DNA from: Roseateles sp. YR242
GTDB taxonomy: Bacteria > Pseudomonadota > Gammaproteobacteria > Burkholderiales > Burkholderiaceae_C
DNA length: 64,000 nt
Reading direction: 5' to 3'
Assembly: GCF_900109745.1 (NCBI RefSeq)
Contig: NZ_FOAV01000007.1
Location: forward strand, 186,001-250,000
Of the stretch, positions 39,661-49,292 are shown one piece after another. The translations under genes and the position numbers were made by a program. The number at the start of each line of letters is the position of its first letter. The first letter of the stretch is position 1. Under the pieces are notes generated by a model. The model saw only the letters and a program-made list of their open reading frames with translations. It made no database searches and was not told the DNA's origin.

Positions 39661-40618
39661 ATTTGATCTGATCACGCGCTACTTTGCGCGCCCCGTCTCC
39701 AACGACGGCGGCACGGTGGCGCTGGGCGTGGGCGACGACTGCGCCATCCTGACGCCGACACCGGGCCACCAGTGGCTGGTCTCGACCGACATGCTGGTGG
39801 AAGGCCGGCACTTTCTCTCCACCGTGCTGCCGCAGCGCCTGGGCCACAAGGCGCTGGCGGTGAACCTGAGCGACCTGGCTGCCAGTGGTGGCACGCCCAA
39901 GGCCTGTTTTCTCTCGCTGGCCTTGCCGCGGGTGGACGAGGGTTTCCTGGCCGGTTTCTCCGAAGGCCTGTTTGCGCTGGCCGACGCGCACGGTGTGGTG
40001 CTGGCGGGCGGAGACACCACCGCCGGCCCCTTGAATCTCAACATCACCATCATGGGCGAGGTGCCGCACGGCCAGGCGCTGCTGCGCTCCGGCGCGCGGC
40101 CTGGTGACGACATCTGGGTCAGCGGCAGCCTCGGTGACGCACGGCTGGCGCTGGAGGTGTTTCGTGGCACTGTCGCGCTGACGGGCGAGCAGTTCGATGC
40201 CGTGCGCCTGGCCATGGAGCTGCCCCAGCCCCGCGTGGCCCTGGGCGTGGCGTTGCGCGGCGTGGCCAGCAGCGCCATCGATGTCTCCGACGGCCTGGCG
40301 GGCGACTTGAACCACATCCTGCGCCGTTCGGGCGTGGGGGCCCATCTGCGCCTGGCCGATCTGCCGCGTTCGGCCGTGCTGGGCGGCATGACCGAGGACC
40401 TGCAGCGGATGTGCCTGCTGACCGGCGGGGACGATTACGAGCTGGTGTTCACCGCCCCGCCCGAGGCCGCCGACCAGGTGCTGGCAGCCGGTCGCCGGGC
40501 GGCGACCCCGGTGTCCCGCGTGGGCCGCATCGAGGCGCAGGCCGGCCTGCGGGTGCTGGACGGCGATGGCCGCGAGCTCGACCTCGCGCTTCAAAGTTTT
40601 GATCACTTCCAGTCATGA
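39653..40618 (+). CDS. thiL: thiamine-monophosphate kinase
   Basis: A 321-aa kinase that phosphorylates thiamine monophosphate to the pyrophosphate cofactor. It has the PurM-like fold: MGEFDLITRYF start, LGVGDDCAIL, LVSTDMLVEGRHF, AVNLSDLAASGGTPK, VLAGGDTTAG and AIDVSDGLAGDLNHI, all conserved in ThiL. The ATG at 39653 (ATGGGTGA) overlaps the regulator's stop; the upstream frame start is rejected. Coupled to pgpA by an ATGA overlap. Confidence 0.96.
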   Translation: MGEFDLITRYFARPVSNDGGTVALGVGDDCAILTPTPGHQWLVSTDMLVEGRHFLSTVLPQRLGHKALAVNLSDLAASGGTPKACFLSLALPRVDEGFLAGFSEGLFALADAHGVVLAGGDTTAGPLNLNITIMGEVPHGQALLRSGARPGDDIWVSGSLGDARLALEVFRGTVALTGEQFDAVRLAMELPQPRVALGVALRGVASSAIDVSDGLAGDLNHILRRSGVGAHLRLADLPRSAVLGGMTEDLQRMCLLTGGDDYELVFTAPPEAADQVLAAGRRAATPVSRVGRIEAQAGLRVLDGDGRELDLALQSFDHFQS

Positions 40619-41385
40619 GCAGTGCCATGGAACCTCGGCCCGACGAAGGCGCCCCGGCGCACGGCTTGCCCGCCGAAAGCGCAGCCACTGCCGCCTCGGC
40701 AACTGCCGGTGCGCCCTTCAGCGCCAGCGACGATCCCGCCGCCATTGCGTCGGCGGACCCGGCTGCGGCCGACGCGTTCGGCACGGAAGCCGATATCGCC
40801 AGCGACTTCACACCCCACGACGATGCGGATGCACCGGCTTCCCCGCCGGCCGCGGCGCCGGCCGTGGCACCCAGACGCCCGACGCTGGGCTTCATGCTGC
40901 GCCATCCGGCCCGCTGGATGGCCCTGGGCTTTGGCAGCGGCCTGTCGCCCAAGGCACCGGGCACCGTCGGCAGCCTCTGGGGCTGGGCTGGTTTTCTGGT
41001 GCTCAACCATTGGCTGGCGCCCTGGCAATGGGCGGTGGTCATCGTGGCCGGCCTGCTGGTCGGCTGGTGGGCCTGCACGCTGACGGCGCGCCACATGGGC
41101 GTGAGTGACCCGGGGTCGGTGGTGTGGGACGAGATCATCGCCATCTGGATCATCCTGTGGCTGCTGATGCCCGCGAGCTTCCTCTGGCAATTGGCGGCCT
41201 TTGGCTTGTTCCGCTATTTCGACGCGGCCAAGCCGGGCCCGGTGCGCTGGGCCGACGGCCTGTTCAAATCGGCGCCGGGCGCGCCGATTGGTGCGCGCCA
41301 GGGCTTCGGCATCATGTTTGACGATCTGGTCGCCGCCGGATGTACGCTGTTGGTGCTGGCCATCGCGCGCCAGTTGCTGACCTGA
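40615..41385 (+). CDS. pgpA: phosphatidylglycerophosphatase A with long N-terminal extension
   Basis: A 256-aa membrane phosphatase of phosphatidylglycerol synthesis. The PgpA domain starts about residue 85 (TLGFMLRHPARWMALGFGSGLSPKAPGTVGSL over two segments) and includes the family motif VSDPGSVVWDEI, membrane helices (WAVVIVAGLLVGWWAC; IIAIWIILWLLMPASFL) and YFDAAKPGPVRWAD near the end. The first ~80 residues are an Ala/Pro/Asp-rich tail of low complexity not found in E. coli PgpA (172 aa). The start at 40615 overlaps the thiL stop. A downstream in-frame ATG in the TLGFM region is an alternative start. Confidence 0.92.
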   Translation: MSSAMEPRPDEGAPAHGLPAESAATAASATAGAPFSASDDPAAIASADPAAADAFGTEADIASDFTPHDDADAPASPPAAAPAVAPRRPTLGFMLRHPARWMALGFGSGLSPKAPGTVGSLWGWAGFLVLNHWLAPWQWAVVIVAGLLVGWWACTLTARHMGVSDPGSVVWDEIIAIWIILWLLMPASFLWQLAAFGLFRYFDAAKPGPVRWADGLFKSAPGAPIGARQGFGIMFDDLVAAGCTLLVLAIARQLLT

Positions 41386-41399
41386 CCCGGGAGATCGAC

Positions 41400-41897
41400 A
41401 TGGTGTTGCCTGAAGAGTCTGAACTCATCGAACGCATTGCGCTGGCGCTGATCCAGCGCCGGGAGCGCATGGGCACGGCCGAGTCCTGCACCGGCGGCCT
41501 GATTGCCGCGGCCTGCACCAGCCTGGCGGGCTCCAGCCAATGGTTCGAGCGTGGGGTGGTGAGCTACAGCAACGAGGCCAAGACCGAACTGCTGGGCGTA
41601 CCGGCCGCGATGATCGGCCTGTATGGCGCCGTCAGCGGCGAGGTGGCCGAGCAGATGGCCCGCGGCCTGGTCTCGCATTCACCGGTGGACTGGGCGCTGG
41701 CGGTCACCGGCGTGGCCGGTCCGGGCGGCGGCAGCGAATCCAAGCCCGTGGGAACGGTCTGGCTGGCCTTGATGCATGGCCGCACCAAGGTCCGCGTCTG
41801 GAAAGAATTGTTCAGCGGCGACCGGCATTCCGTGCGCACGCAGACGGTGCGGTCGGGGCTGGAAGCACTGTGCGATGCCCTCGAGGATCGAGACTGA
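41400..41897 (+). CDS. pncC: nicotinamide-nucleotide amidohydrolase PncC (CinA C-terminal domain)
   Basis: A 165-aa stand-alone CinA C-terminal domain. It deamidates nicotinamide mononucleotide in NAD recycling. Diagnostic motifs: GTAESCTGGLIAAACTSLAGSS split over the nucleophile loop, GVVSYSNEAKTELLGV, AVTGVAGPGGGSESKPVGTVW. Length and layout match E. coli PncC/YgaD. ATG 41400 follows GGGAG. It comes 14 bp after pgpA, the standard thiL-pgpA-pncC order of beta-proteobacteria. Confidence 0.95.
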   Translation: MVLPEESELIERIALALIQRRERMGTAESCTGGLIAAACTSLAGSSQWFERGVVSYSNEAKTELLGVPAAMIGLYGAVSGEVAEQMARGLVSHSPVDWALAVTGVAGPGGGSESKPVGTVWLALMHGRTKVRVWKELFSGDRHSVRTQTVRSGLEALCDALEDRD

Positions 41898-41946
41898 CGG
41901 GATGTTGATGGGGCGCTGGTGGCGCTGAGGTGTCGCTGAGGTGGCT

Positions 41947-44352
41947 TTAAAGCCCCGCCAGAACGGTATTGGCCCGGGCGTCCCCCAGGTCCGGCGGCTC
42001 CCAGCCGCGCAGCCAGTGCGCGAACTGCTCGCCTGGCATCGGGCGCGCCAGCAGGTAGCCCTGGCCCTGGTCGCAGCCCAGCGTCTGGAGCAGCGTCCAG
42101 GCCTTGGCCGTCTCCAGCCCTTCGGCCACCACGCGCAGGCCCAGGTTGTGGGCCAGTTCAATGGTGGAGCGGACGATCTTGGCATCGTCCAGATCCCGTT
42201 CCATGCCCATCACGAAACTGCGGTCGATCTTGAGCTCGTCCACCGACAGCTGCTTCAGGTAGGCGAGCGAGGAATAGCCGGTGCCGAAGTCGTCGATGGA
42301 GAGCTTGAAACCGAGCGCATGCAATTGCTCCAGCGTCTGCAAGGCACGCTGCGGGTCGTCCATGATGGCGCTCTCCGTGATCTCCAGGCAGAGCGCCTGC
42401 GGCGGCACACCGGCGGCCAGGTCGGCAATCTTGATGGGCAGGTCCTGGTCCATCAGGTCCCGCGTCGAGAGGTTGACGCTGATGGGCACCGCCAGCCCCT
42501 GGCGCTCCAGGTCCAGCCAGGCCTGTGCCGAGGCGCGCAGCATCCAGCCGGTGAGCTGGCGGATGAAGCCGGTCTGCTCGGCGAAGGGAATGAACTCCAT
42601 CGGCGGCACCAGGCCCCGTGTGGGGTGTTGCCAGCGCACCAGCGCTTCCGCGCCGCCGATGCGTTGCGTGTGAAGGTCGACCTTGGGTTGCAGGTACAGC
42701 CGCAGCTCGTTGGCATCGATGGCATGGCGCAGCTCGCTGATCAGCGACAGCGATTCCTGGCTGGCGGCGTCCATGCTGGGGGCGTAGATCTGGAAGCCCG
42801 ACTGGCTGCGCTTGGCCGCATGCATGGCCAGTTCCGCCCGGGCCAACAATTGGCTCACGTCATGGCCGTGTTGCGGATACAGCGCGATGCCCAGGCCGGC
42901 AGAGAGGTCCACCGTCTGGTCGTCGATGGTGAGGGCGCGTTCGAAGTCGCGCTGGATGCGGTGGCAGACGGTCTCGGCACGGGTGGCACCCGCCCCTTCA
43001 ATCAGCATCACGAATTCATCCCCACCCAGCCGCGCGATCAGCCGTGCGTCGTCCTTGAGCAGGCGCTGGAGACGGTCCGCCAGGGCACGCAGCAGGCGGT
43101 CGCCGAAAGCGCGGCCCAGCACGTCGTTGACGTGCTTGAATCGGTCCAGATTGAGCATCAGCAGCGCAAAGCGTGACGGGCTGTCGGCGATGCGCCGGGT
43201 GATGGTCTGGTTGAACTGCTCCCGGTTGGGCAGGTCGGTGAGAGGGTCCCAGAAGGCCAGGCGGTTGACCTGCTCCTCTCGCTGGCGGATGCCCAGGCGC
43301 ATGGCCTCGAAGGCTTCGGCCAGGTCGCCGATTTCATCGCGGGACGGGCGGGTCACAGGCCGTTCATAGTCACCCCGGCCCAGGCGCTGGGCTTCGTTGG
43401 CCAGGGACTTCACCGGCCCGCTGATGCGCCGCGCCGTCAGCACCGCACCCAGTGCAAAGGCTGCCACGCCGGCCAGGCTCAGGCCCAGCAGCGACCATTG
43501 CAGCTCGTGATAGGGCGCACGCGCCTCGTCCACCGAACGCAGCAACACGGTGGCCATGGTCTGGCTGCGGTCACCGCCATGGGACAGGCGCTGCAACCGG
43601 GCCTGGAACTGTTCGTCGCCCAGGGTGATGTGGAAGGTGATGGGTTCGTCGCCGATGCCGCCCGGCAGTGCGGCCAGCAAGGTCTGGTTGGCCGGCTCGG
43701 TGAGCACACTGGACAGCACATGCCAGTGGTCCCCTGCACGGCTCAGCAGCACGCCCTGGATGTTGGCGAGCCGATGGAGCTCCTTCAACTGTTCCTGGCG
43801 CAGTTCGAAGCCCATGAAGACCCAGCCGCCCAGGCCGGCCGCGCGCATCTGCGCCACCACCACCTGGTAGGCCTTGTTGTCCAGCAGCACAAGCTGGCTC
43901 TGTGTGCGGCCCTTGCCCTCATGCGTCATGACCGGCAGCAGGGGCGCCACCTGGCGCGCCAGCGGATCGGTGGCGGTGACAAAGCGGAAGCGTTCATCGG
44001 CATAACCGATGAAGCTGGCCTCGCCGCGTTCGCTCAGGTTGGTGAAGACGTCCTTGAGCGTGGCCGTCAGCTCGTCACCGCTGACCCGTTCCGCCACGGC
44101 CCGGCGCAGGCCGAAATCCGCCTGCAGCAGGTCGGCCACCAGGCCGCGTTGCTCGGCGTCCTGGCGCAGCAACTGGTCGAAGACGCGCTCGCCGCTGGAC
44201 AGTTCCTCACGGACTGACGCACGCGCATTGCGGTCAATGCCCTGGTTGAGCAGCAGCAGGCTGATGAACTGGACAGCCAGCAGCAATGCCAGGAAGAGCG
44301 CCACGATGCGCCCTTCCAACCGCCGCAGGTTCAGGAAGTCCGGCCAGCGCAT
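41947..44352 (-). CDS. membrane GGDEF-EAL protein (diguanylate cyclase/phosphodiesterase)
   Basis: An 801-aa inner-membrane c-di-GMP enzyme. An N-terminal helix (about 15-37) and a second near 290 flank a ~250-residue periplasmic double-cache-like domain; a HAMP segment (KSLANEAQRLGRGDYERPV) follows. The GGDEF domain (intact GGDEF at 443-447, preceded by ARL) and EAL domain (EAL at 569-571 in GGAEALVRWQHP; ESAIMDDP, DDFGTGYSSL, KIDRSFV) both keep their catalytic motifs, so either activity is possible. Its ATG overlaps the stop of the cupredoxin-like gene by one base (TGATG), so the two are co-translated and the cupredoxin may feed the sensory domain. Confidence 0.93.
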   Translation of the reverse strand: MRWPDFLNLRRLEGRIVALFLALLLAVQFISLLLLNQGIDRNARASVREELSSGERVFDQLLRQDAEQRGLVADLLQADFGLRRAVAERVSGDELTATLKDVFTNLSERGEASFIGYADERFRFVTATDPLARQVAPLLPVMTHEGKGRTQSQLVLLDNKAYQVVVAQMRAAGLGGWVFMGFELRQEQLKELHRLANIQGVLLSRAGDHWHVLSSVLTEPANQTLLAALPGGIGDEPITFHITLGDEQFQARLQRLSHGGDRSQTMATVLLRSVDEARAPYHELQWSLLGLSLAGVAAFALGAVLTARRISGPVKSLANEAQRLGRGDYERPVTRPSRDEIGDLAEAFEAMRLGIRQREEQVNRLAFWDPLTDLPNREQFNQTITRRIADSPSRFALLMLNLDRFKHVNDVLGRAFGDRLLRALADRLQRLLKDDARLIARLGGDEFVMLIEGAGATRAETVCHRIQRDFERALTIDDQTVDLSAGLGIALYPQHGHDVSQLLARAELAMHAAKRSQSGFQIYAPSMDAASQESLSLISELRHAIDANELRLYLQPKVDLHTQRIGGAEALVRWQHPTRGLVPPMEFIPFAEQTGFIRQLTGWMLRASAQAWLDLERQGLAVPISVNLSTRDLMDQDLPIKIADLAAGVPPQALCLEITESAIMDDPQRALQTLEQLHALGFKLSIDDFGTGYSSLAYLKQLSVDELKIDRSFVMGMERDLDDAKIVRSTIELAHNLGLRVVAEGLETAKAWTLLQTLGCDQGQGYLLARPMPGEQFAHWLRGWEPPDLGDARANTVLAGL

Positions 44353-44969
44353 CAGTCACGCAGCTCCAGAGTCTGGCTGCCCGGCGCTCCGGCGGGGATG
44401 ACCAGCGGCTGCCGGCGCGGTGCATCGTTGCCCAGGCGGGAATGCCAGAAGACCACCTGGTGCTGACCGGGTGGCAAATCCAACTTGGCTTGTCCTTGAG
44501 CGTCCGTGGTGGCGAAAAGGGGGGTGTCCACCACGATGATGCGGGCGGTCATCTTGTCGTGAATATTGCATCCGAGCTGGGCAATGCCCGGTTTGTCGAA
44601 GACTACCGGCTCGGCGGGGGTGCCGGCGTAGAGCTTCAGCTCGAATCGACGGATCGGCGAGAACGAATACACATGGTGCCTCACCGTGTCGAAGTTCGGG
44701 AAATTCACGGCGGTCCCGGTCTGCACCACCAAGGTGCCGGGCTGGAATTGCCGGTCGCGTTGCGCCATCTGGGCGGAGGTGCCGGGCGGCGCGTGGCTGC
44801 CCTGGCCCTTGAGCTCCACCGCCACCACCGCACCCGCCAGCGGGGCGCCGCTGCTGTCCTTCACCTGGAGGGTCCAGGGGGCTGCCAGGCAGGGCAGCGC
44901 GCAAAGGGCCCCACCAACTGCCGAAGCAGCAAGGAGCAGGGCTGCAACAGTCTGGCGGCTCGAGGGCAT
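44352..44969 (-). CDS. exported cupredoxin-like protein (annotated in genomes as methylamine utilization protein)
   Basis: A 205-aa periplasmic protein. The signal peptide has core LLLAASAVGGALCALPCLA and cleavage before APW. An N-terminal Ig-like strand region (LQVKDSSGAPLAGAVVAVELKG) is followed by a plastocyanin-like fold: GTAVNFPNFDTVRHHVYSFS with the first His ligand, and QLGCNIHDKMTARIIVVD with Cys, His and Met arranged as in type 1 copper sites. A carboxypeptidase-regulatory-like tail (TDAQGQAKLDLPPGQHQV) follows. Likely binds copper. It starts 27 bp after holA and is coupled to the GGDEF-EAL gene. Confidence 0.85.
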   Translation of the reverse strand: MPSSRQTVAALLLAASAVGGALCALPCLAAPWTLQVKDSSGAPLAGAVVAVELKGQGSHAPPGTSAQMAQRDRQFQPGTLVVQTGTAVNFPNFDTVRHHVYSFSPIRRFELKLYAGTPAEPVVFDKPGIAQLGCNIHDKMTARIIVVDTPLFATTDAQGQAKLDLPPGQHQVVFWHSRLGNDAPRRQPLVIPAGAPGSQTLELRD

Positions 44970-44996
44970 CGTTCGGGGCCTGGTGATCTTCAGGCG

Positions 44997-46067
44997 TCAA
45001 CCATAGCGGGTTTTGGGGGCGGATGGGCGCAGCGCTTGTTCCAGCATCAGGGCCAAACGCCCGAGCGCGTCCCAGGCATCGGTGGGCCAGTCGGGGTGGC
45101 GCAGGCCCTTGACGATGCCGTCGCAGACCTGGGCTGCCACCAGGAGGCGGGACAAGGCGGCACCACCGAGCTGGGGTACCAGCCGCTCGAACAGGCGTTC
45201 CTTGGGGCCCCAGACACGCGCCTCGCGCAGCGCCATGGGCAGCGGCTTGCCCGCGGCCACGGCGTCATGCACGCGCTTGAGGGCGCGGATGTCCTCCGCC
45301 ATGGTCCAGTGCACCAGCACGGCGGCTTCGCCCTCGGCCTTCAGGCCTTCGAGCATGCGCAGCACGCGGGCAACCTTGCCGCTGAGCAGGGCCTCGCTGA
45401 GCTTGAAGACATCAAAACGCGCCACGTCCAGCACGGCGGCCTCGATCTGCTGCAGGCTGAGTTCACCGGGGGGATGCAGCAGCGCCAGCTTCTGCAGCTC
45501 CTGGTGGGCCGCGAGCAGGTTGCCTTCCACCCGGTCGGCGAAGAATTCCAGCGCCTGCTGGCCTTCCGGGCCGGCGGCCACGGGTTGGCCTTGCTGCTGC
45601 AGGCGGCGGGCGATCCAGGCGGGCAGCTCGCGCCGCTCCACCGGATCCACCCGCACCGAGACACCGGCGGTGTCCAGCGCCGTGAACCAGGCGCTGGAGA
45701 GCTGGGTTTTGTCCAGGCGGGGCAGTGTCACCAGGGTCAGCACGTCGGGAGGCAGTCCCTGGCAATAGCGCTGCAGCGCGTCCGAGCCGTCCTTGCCAGG
45801 CTTGCCATTGGGAATGCGGATCTCGATCAGCTGGCGCTCGGCAAACAGACTCATCGCCTGGGATGCCGCGATGACCGGGCCCCAGTCGAAATGGGCGCCA
45901 GAGACGATGAACACCTGGCGCTCGCTGTAGCCCTGCTGGCGGGCAGCCGCGCGCAGGGCATCGGCAGCCTCCTGGGCGAGCAAAGGCTCGTCGCCATGAA
46001 TGGTGTAGACCGCCTTCAGGCCCTTGGCGATGTGCCCGGCCAGTGCGTCCGCTTTGATCTGGGTCAC
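44997..46067 (-). CDS. holA: DNA polymerase III subunit delta
   Basis: A 356-aa clamp-loader subunit that opens the beta clamp. The N-terminal AAA-like domain begins KAVYTIHGDEPLLAQEAADAL, followed by the beta-binding region (FAERQLIEIR) and ends with the collar helices (ALMEQALR-like text near the C-terminus). The GTG start at 46067 overlaps the lptE stop by 4 bp (GTGA). A longer frame back to 46505 is antisense-free but overlaps lptE, so it is rejected. Last gene of the bamE-to-holA run. Confidence 0.93.
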   Translation of the reverse strand: MTQIKADALAGHIAKGLKAVYTIHGDEPLLAQEAADALRAAARQQGYSERQVFIVSGAHFDWGPVIAASQAMSLFAERQLIEIRIPNGKPGKDGSDALQRYCQGLPPDVLTLVTLPRLDKTQLSSAWFTALDTAGVSVRVDPVERRELPAWIARRLQQQGQPVAAGPEGQQALEFFADRVEGNLLAAHQELQKLALLHPPGELSLQQIEAAVLDVARFDVFKLSEALLSGKVARVLRMLEGLKAEGEAAVLVHWTMAEDIRALKRVHDAVAAGKPLPMALREARVWGPKERLFERLVPQLGGAALSRLLVAAQVCDGIVKGLRHPDWPTDAWDALGRLALMLEQALRPSAPKTRYG

Positions 46068-46573
46068 GTTGGCAACCGGACGGCGGCCAGGCGGCGCAGC
46101 AGCAGCCCGACGGCTTCCACCTGCATCGCCTTTTGCAGTGCCGCTTCCTCCTGCTCCTTGGCCAGGGCGGCGCTTTCGCTGTAGTTCATGTCGCGGGTCA
46201 GGCGCAGCTCGGTGCGGGGCAGCAGGATTTCGCCGCCCGCCGAATGCAGCGAGTAATCCAGCTGCAGCCGCAACTGCCATTCCGTGATCTGCCCGGCGGT
46301 GGTGGTGGCCACCGACGTCTTGTCGCGCACCTCGCGTTCGATTTCGATGATCACGTCCGCGCGGTTCGGGTCTTCCAGCAACTGCAGGGTGCTGCGCTGC
46401 ACCTGTCGGCGCAGCTCCTGGGCCAACGGGGAATGCGGCACGAAGCCCTTCAGCGCCAGGGTCTTGAAGTGGTATTCGGGCTCCTTGCGGAGCTCGAACC
46501 CACAACCGGCGAGCAGGGCGGCGGCAACGGCGGTACCGAGGGCACCCGCCTTGAGCAGATCACGGCGTTGCAT
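46064..46573 (-). CDS. lptE: LPS assembly lipoprotein LptE
   Basis: A 169-aa outer-membrane lipoprotein, plug of the LptD barrel. Lipobox LAGC with lipidated Cys24, then GFELR, the usual start of mature LptE. The remainder is an alternating strand/helix fold (TLALKGFVPHSPLAQELRRQV split over a strand and helix; WQLRLQLDYSLHSAGGEILLP). The signal peptide starts MQRRDLLKAG, resembling a twin-arginine motif. It begins 4 bp after leuS and overlaps holA by 4 bp. Confidence 0.93.
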   Translation of the reverse strand: MQRRDLLKAGALGTAVAAALLAGCGFELRKEPEYHFKTLALKGFVPHSPLAQELRRQVQRSTLQLLEDPNRADVIIEIEREVRDKTSVATTTAGQITEWQLRLQLDYSLHSAGGEILLPRTELRLTRDMNYSESAALAKEQEEAALQKAMQVEAVGLLLRRLAAVRLPT

Positions 46574-46577
46574 GGTG

Positions 46578-49217
46578 TCAGACCACCAGGTTGACCAGGC
46601 GACCTGGCACGATGATGACCTTCTTCGGCTGCTTGCCTTCGGCGAACTTCTCGAAGTCCGGGCTGGCCAGGGCCACCGCCTCGATGGCGGCCTTGTCAGC
46701 GCCGGCGGCCACCTTGATGGCGCCCCGCAGCTTGCCGTTGACCTGCAGCATCAACTCGATCTGGTCCTGCACCAGGGCGCCCTCGTCCACGGCCGGCCAG
46801 GCCGTGTCCAGCAGCTCGCCCAGTTCGGTGGCAAAGCCCAGGTCCACCCACAGCGCGTGGCTGATGTGCGGGCAGGCGGGATAAATCACCCGCAGCAGCA
46901 CCGAGAAGCCCTCGCGGATGACCGCATGGTCGCCCGGCGTGGTGCCCTTGAAGCTTTCCAGCGCGTTCAGCAGCTTCATCGCACCGGAGACCACGGTGTT
47001 GTACTGCATGCGCTCGTAGTCGTAGCTGACCTGCTTCAGCACCAGGTGCACCTCGCGGCGCAGCGCCTTGGCCTCCTCGCCCAGGGCGGAGAAGTCCTGG
47101 CCGGCGGCCTTGATGGCGTCGGCCTGCTTGGCGCCGAAGCCCCACACGCGCTTGAGGAAGCGGTGGGCGCCTTCCACGGCGGCATCGTTCCATTCGAGAG
47201 TCTGCTCGGGCGGGGCGGCGAACATGACGAACAGTCGCGCGGTGTCGGCACCGTACTGGTCGATCAGGGCCTGCGGGTCCACGCCGTTGTTCTTGGACTT
47301 CGACATGGTCGTCATCTCGTACTCCAACGGCAGGCCATCGGCCTTGAGCGTGCCGCCGACCGGCTGGCCGTGCTCGTTGCGCTGGACGTCGACCTCGTGT
47401 TCCCAGTAATAGTTCTTGCCGGCCTCGGGGGGCTTGCGGAAGAAGGCACCCTTGAGCACCATGCCCTGCGTCAGCAGGTTGGTGAAGGGCTCGTCGAACT
47501 TCACCAGGCCCAGGTCGCGCATCACCTTGGTCCAGAACCGCGCGTACAACAGGTGGAGGATGGCGTGCTCGATGCCACCGATGTACTGGTCCATCGGCAT
47601 CCAGTAATCGCTGCCGTCGCCGACCATGGCGTTGTGGTTGCCCGCGTCGCAATAACGCATGAAGTACCACGAGCTGTCCACGAAGGTGTCCATCGTGTCG
47701 GTCTCGCGCTTGGCCGGCTTGCCGCAGCTCGGGCAGCTGCAATTCAGGAAGTCGGCGCGCTTGTTCAGCGGGTTGCCGCTGCCGTCCGGAATGCAGTCTT
47801 CCGGCAGCACCACGGGCAGGTCCTTCTCCGGCACCGGCACGGGGCCGCAGCTCTCGCAGTGGATGATGGGGATGGGTGTGCCCCAGTAGCGCTGACGGCT
47901 CACGCCCCAGTCGCGCAGGCGCCAGGTGGTTTTCTTTTCGCCCAGGCCCTTGTCGGCCAGCAGGCTGGTCACCTTGTCCACCGCCGCCTTGTAGCCCAGG
48001 CCATCCAGCACGCCGGAATTCACCGCCACACCGCGTTGCTTGTCGCCGTACCACTCGCCCCAGGCGTCGGTCGAGAAGGTTTCGCCTTCCACCGCCACGA
48101 CCTGCTGGATCCGGATCCCATACTTCTTCGCGAACGCGAAATCACGCTCGTCATGCGAGGGCACGCCCATGACCGCGCCGTCGCCGTAGCTCATCAGCAC
48201 GTAGTTGCCGATCCAGACCTCGATCGGCTGGCCGGTCAGCGGGTGGGTGACCCACAAGCCAGTGGACCGGCCCTTCTTGTCTTGCGTGGCCAGTTCCGCC
48301 TCGGTGCTGCCGCCTTGCTTGCATTCCTCGATGAAGGCGCCGAGTTCCGGGTTGGTGGCTGCCGCGTGGGTGGCCAGGGGGTGTTCCGGCGCCACTGCGC
48401 AGAACGTCACGCCCATGATGGTGTCGGCACGGGTGGTGAAAACGTAGAGCTTGCCGCCCTGGATCAACTCGCCGTCGGCACCCTTGATGTCATGCGGGAA
48501 GGCGAAACGCACGCCCTCGCTCTTGCCGATCCAGTTCTCCTGCATCAGACGTACGCGCTCGGGCCAGCCAGACAGAAAGTTCTTGTCGGCCGGGTCCGCC
48601 ACTGCGGCGAGCAGCTCGTCGGCGTAGTCGGTGATCTTGAGGTAGTAGCCGGGAATCTCGCGCTTTTCCACGGCCGCACCGGAGCGCCAGCCGCGGCCGT
48701 CGATCACCTGCTCGTTGGCCAGCACGGTCTGGTCGATCGGGTCCCAGTTGACCACCTGGGTGCGGCGCACGGCGATGCCCTTTTCGAGCATCTTCAGGAA
48801 CAACCACTGGTTCCAGCGGTAGTAATCGGGCTTGCAGGTGGCGATCTCGCGCGACCAGTCGATGGCCAGACCCATCGCCTGCATCTGCTTCTTCATATAG
48901 GCGATGTTGTCGTAGGTCCAGGCCGCTGGCGGAACCTTGTTCTTCATCGCCGCGTTTTCCGCCGGCAGGCCGAAGGCATCCCAGCCCATGGGCATGAGGA
49001 CGTTGTAGCCCTTCATGCGCAGCTGGCGGGTCAGCATGTCGTTGATCGTGTAGTTGCGCACATGGCCCATGTGCAGCTTGCCGCTGGGGTAGGGCAGCAT
49101 GGAGCAGGCATAGAACTTCGGCTTGCTCGCGTCTTCGGTGACGCGGTAGGCGTCAGCGGCGTTCCAATGGTCGCGGGCAGCCTGTTCGACTTCGCTAGGG
49201 GCGTATTTCTCGTTCAT
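46578..49217 (-). CDS. leuS: leucyl-tRNA synthetase
   Basis: An 879-aa class I synthetase. HIGH-type motif HMGH in [19 protein letters not shown] motif MSKSKNN, the CP1 editing domain ([21 protein letters not shown] split), the zinc-like cysteine segment ([20 protein letters not shown]) and the C-terminal anticodon-binding domain ([11 protein letters not shown]) are all present. Length is normal. ATG 49217 is used; an upstream frame start at 49244 adds nine residues not found in LeuS. It lies 75 bp after exbD. Confidence 0.98.
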   Translation of the reverse strand: MNEKYAPSEVEQAARDHWNAADAYRVTEDASKPKFYACSMLPYPSGKLHMGHVRNYTINDMLTRQLRMKGYNVLMPMGWDAFGLPAENAAMKNKVPPAAWTYDNIAYMKKQMQAMGLAIDWSREIATCKPDYYRWNQWLFLKMLEKGIAVRRTQVVNWDPIDQTVLANEQVIDGRGWRSGAAVEKREIPGYYLKITDYADELLAAVADPADKNFLSGWPERVRLMQENWIGKSEGVRFAFPHDIKGADGELIQGGKLYVFTTRADTIMGVTFCAVAPEHPLATHAAATNPELGAFIEECKQGGSTEAELATQDKKGRSTGLWVTHPLTGQPIEVWIGNYVLMSYGDGAVMGVPSHDERDFAFAKKYGIRIQQVVAVEGETFSTDAWGEWYGDKQRGVAVNSGVLDGLGYKAAVDKVTSLLADKGLGEKKTTWRLRDWGVSRQRYWGTPIPIIHCESCGPVPVPEKDLPVVLPEDCIPDGSGNPLNKRADFLNCSCPSCGKPAKRETDTMDTFVDSSWYFMRYCDAGNHNAMVGDGSDYWMPMDQYIGGIEHAILHLLYARFWTKVMRDLGLVKFDEPFTNLLTQGMVLKGAFFRKPPEAGKNYYWEHEVDVQRNEHGQPVGGTLKADGLPLEYEMTTMSKSKNNGVDPQALIDQYGADTARLFVMFAAPPEQTLEWNDAAVEGAHRFLKRVWGFGAKQADAIKAAGQDFSALGEEAKALRREVHLVLKQVSYDYERMQYNTVVSGAMKLLNALESFKGTTPGDHAVIREGFSVLLRVIYPACPHISHALWVDLGFATELGELLDTAWPAVDEGALVQDQIELMLQVNGKLRGAIKVAAGADKAAIEAVALASPDFEKFAEGKQPKKVIIVPGRLVNLVV

Positions 49218-49292
49218 GATGGCTCTATGGGCGAATAGCCCCATTGTAGGAGGGCAGCCGGACCTGCCTGTCCCCAGGCCGCCCGCCAGCCC

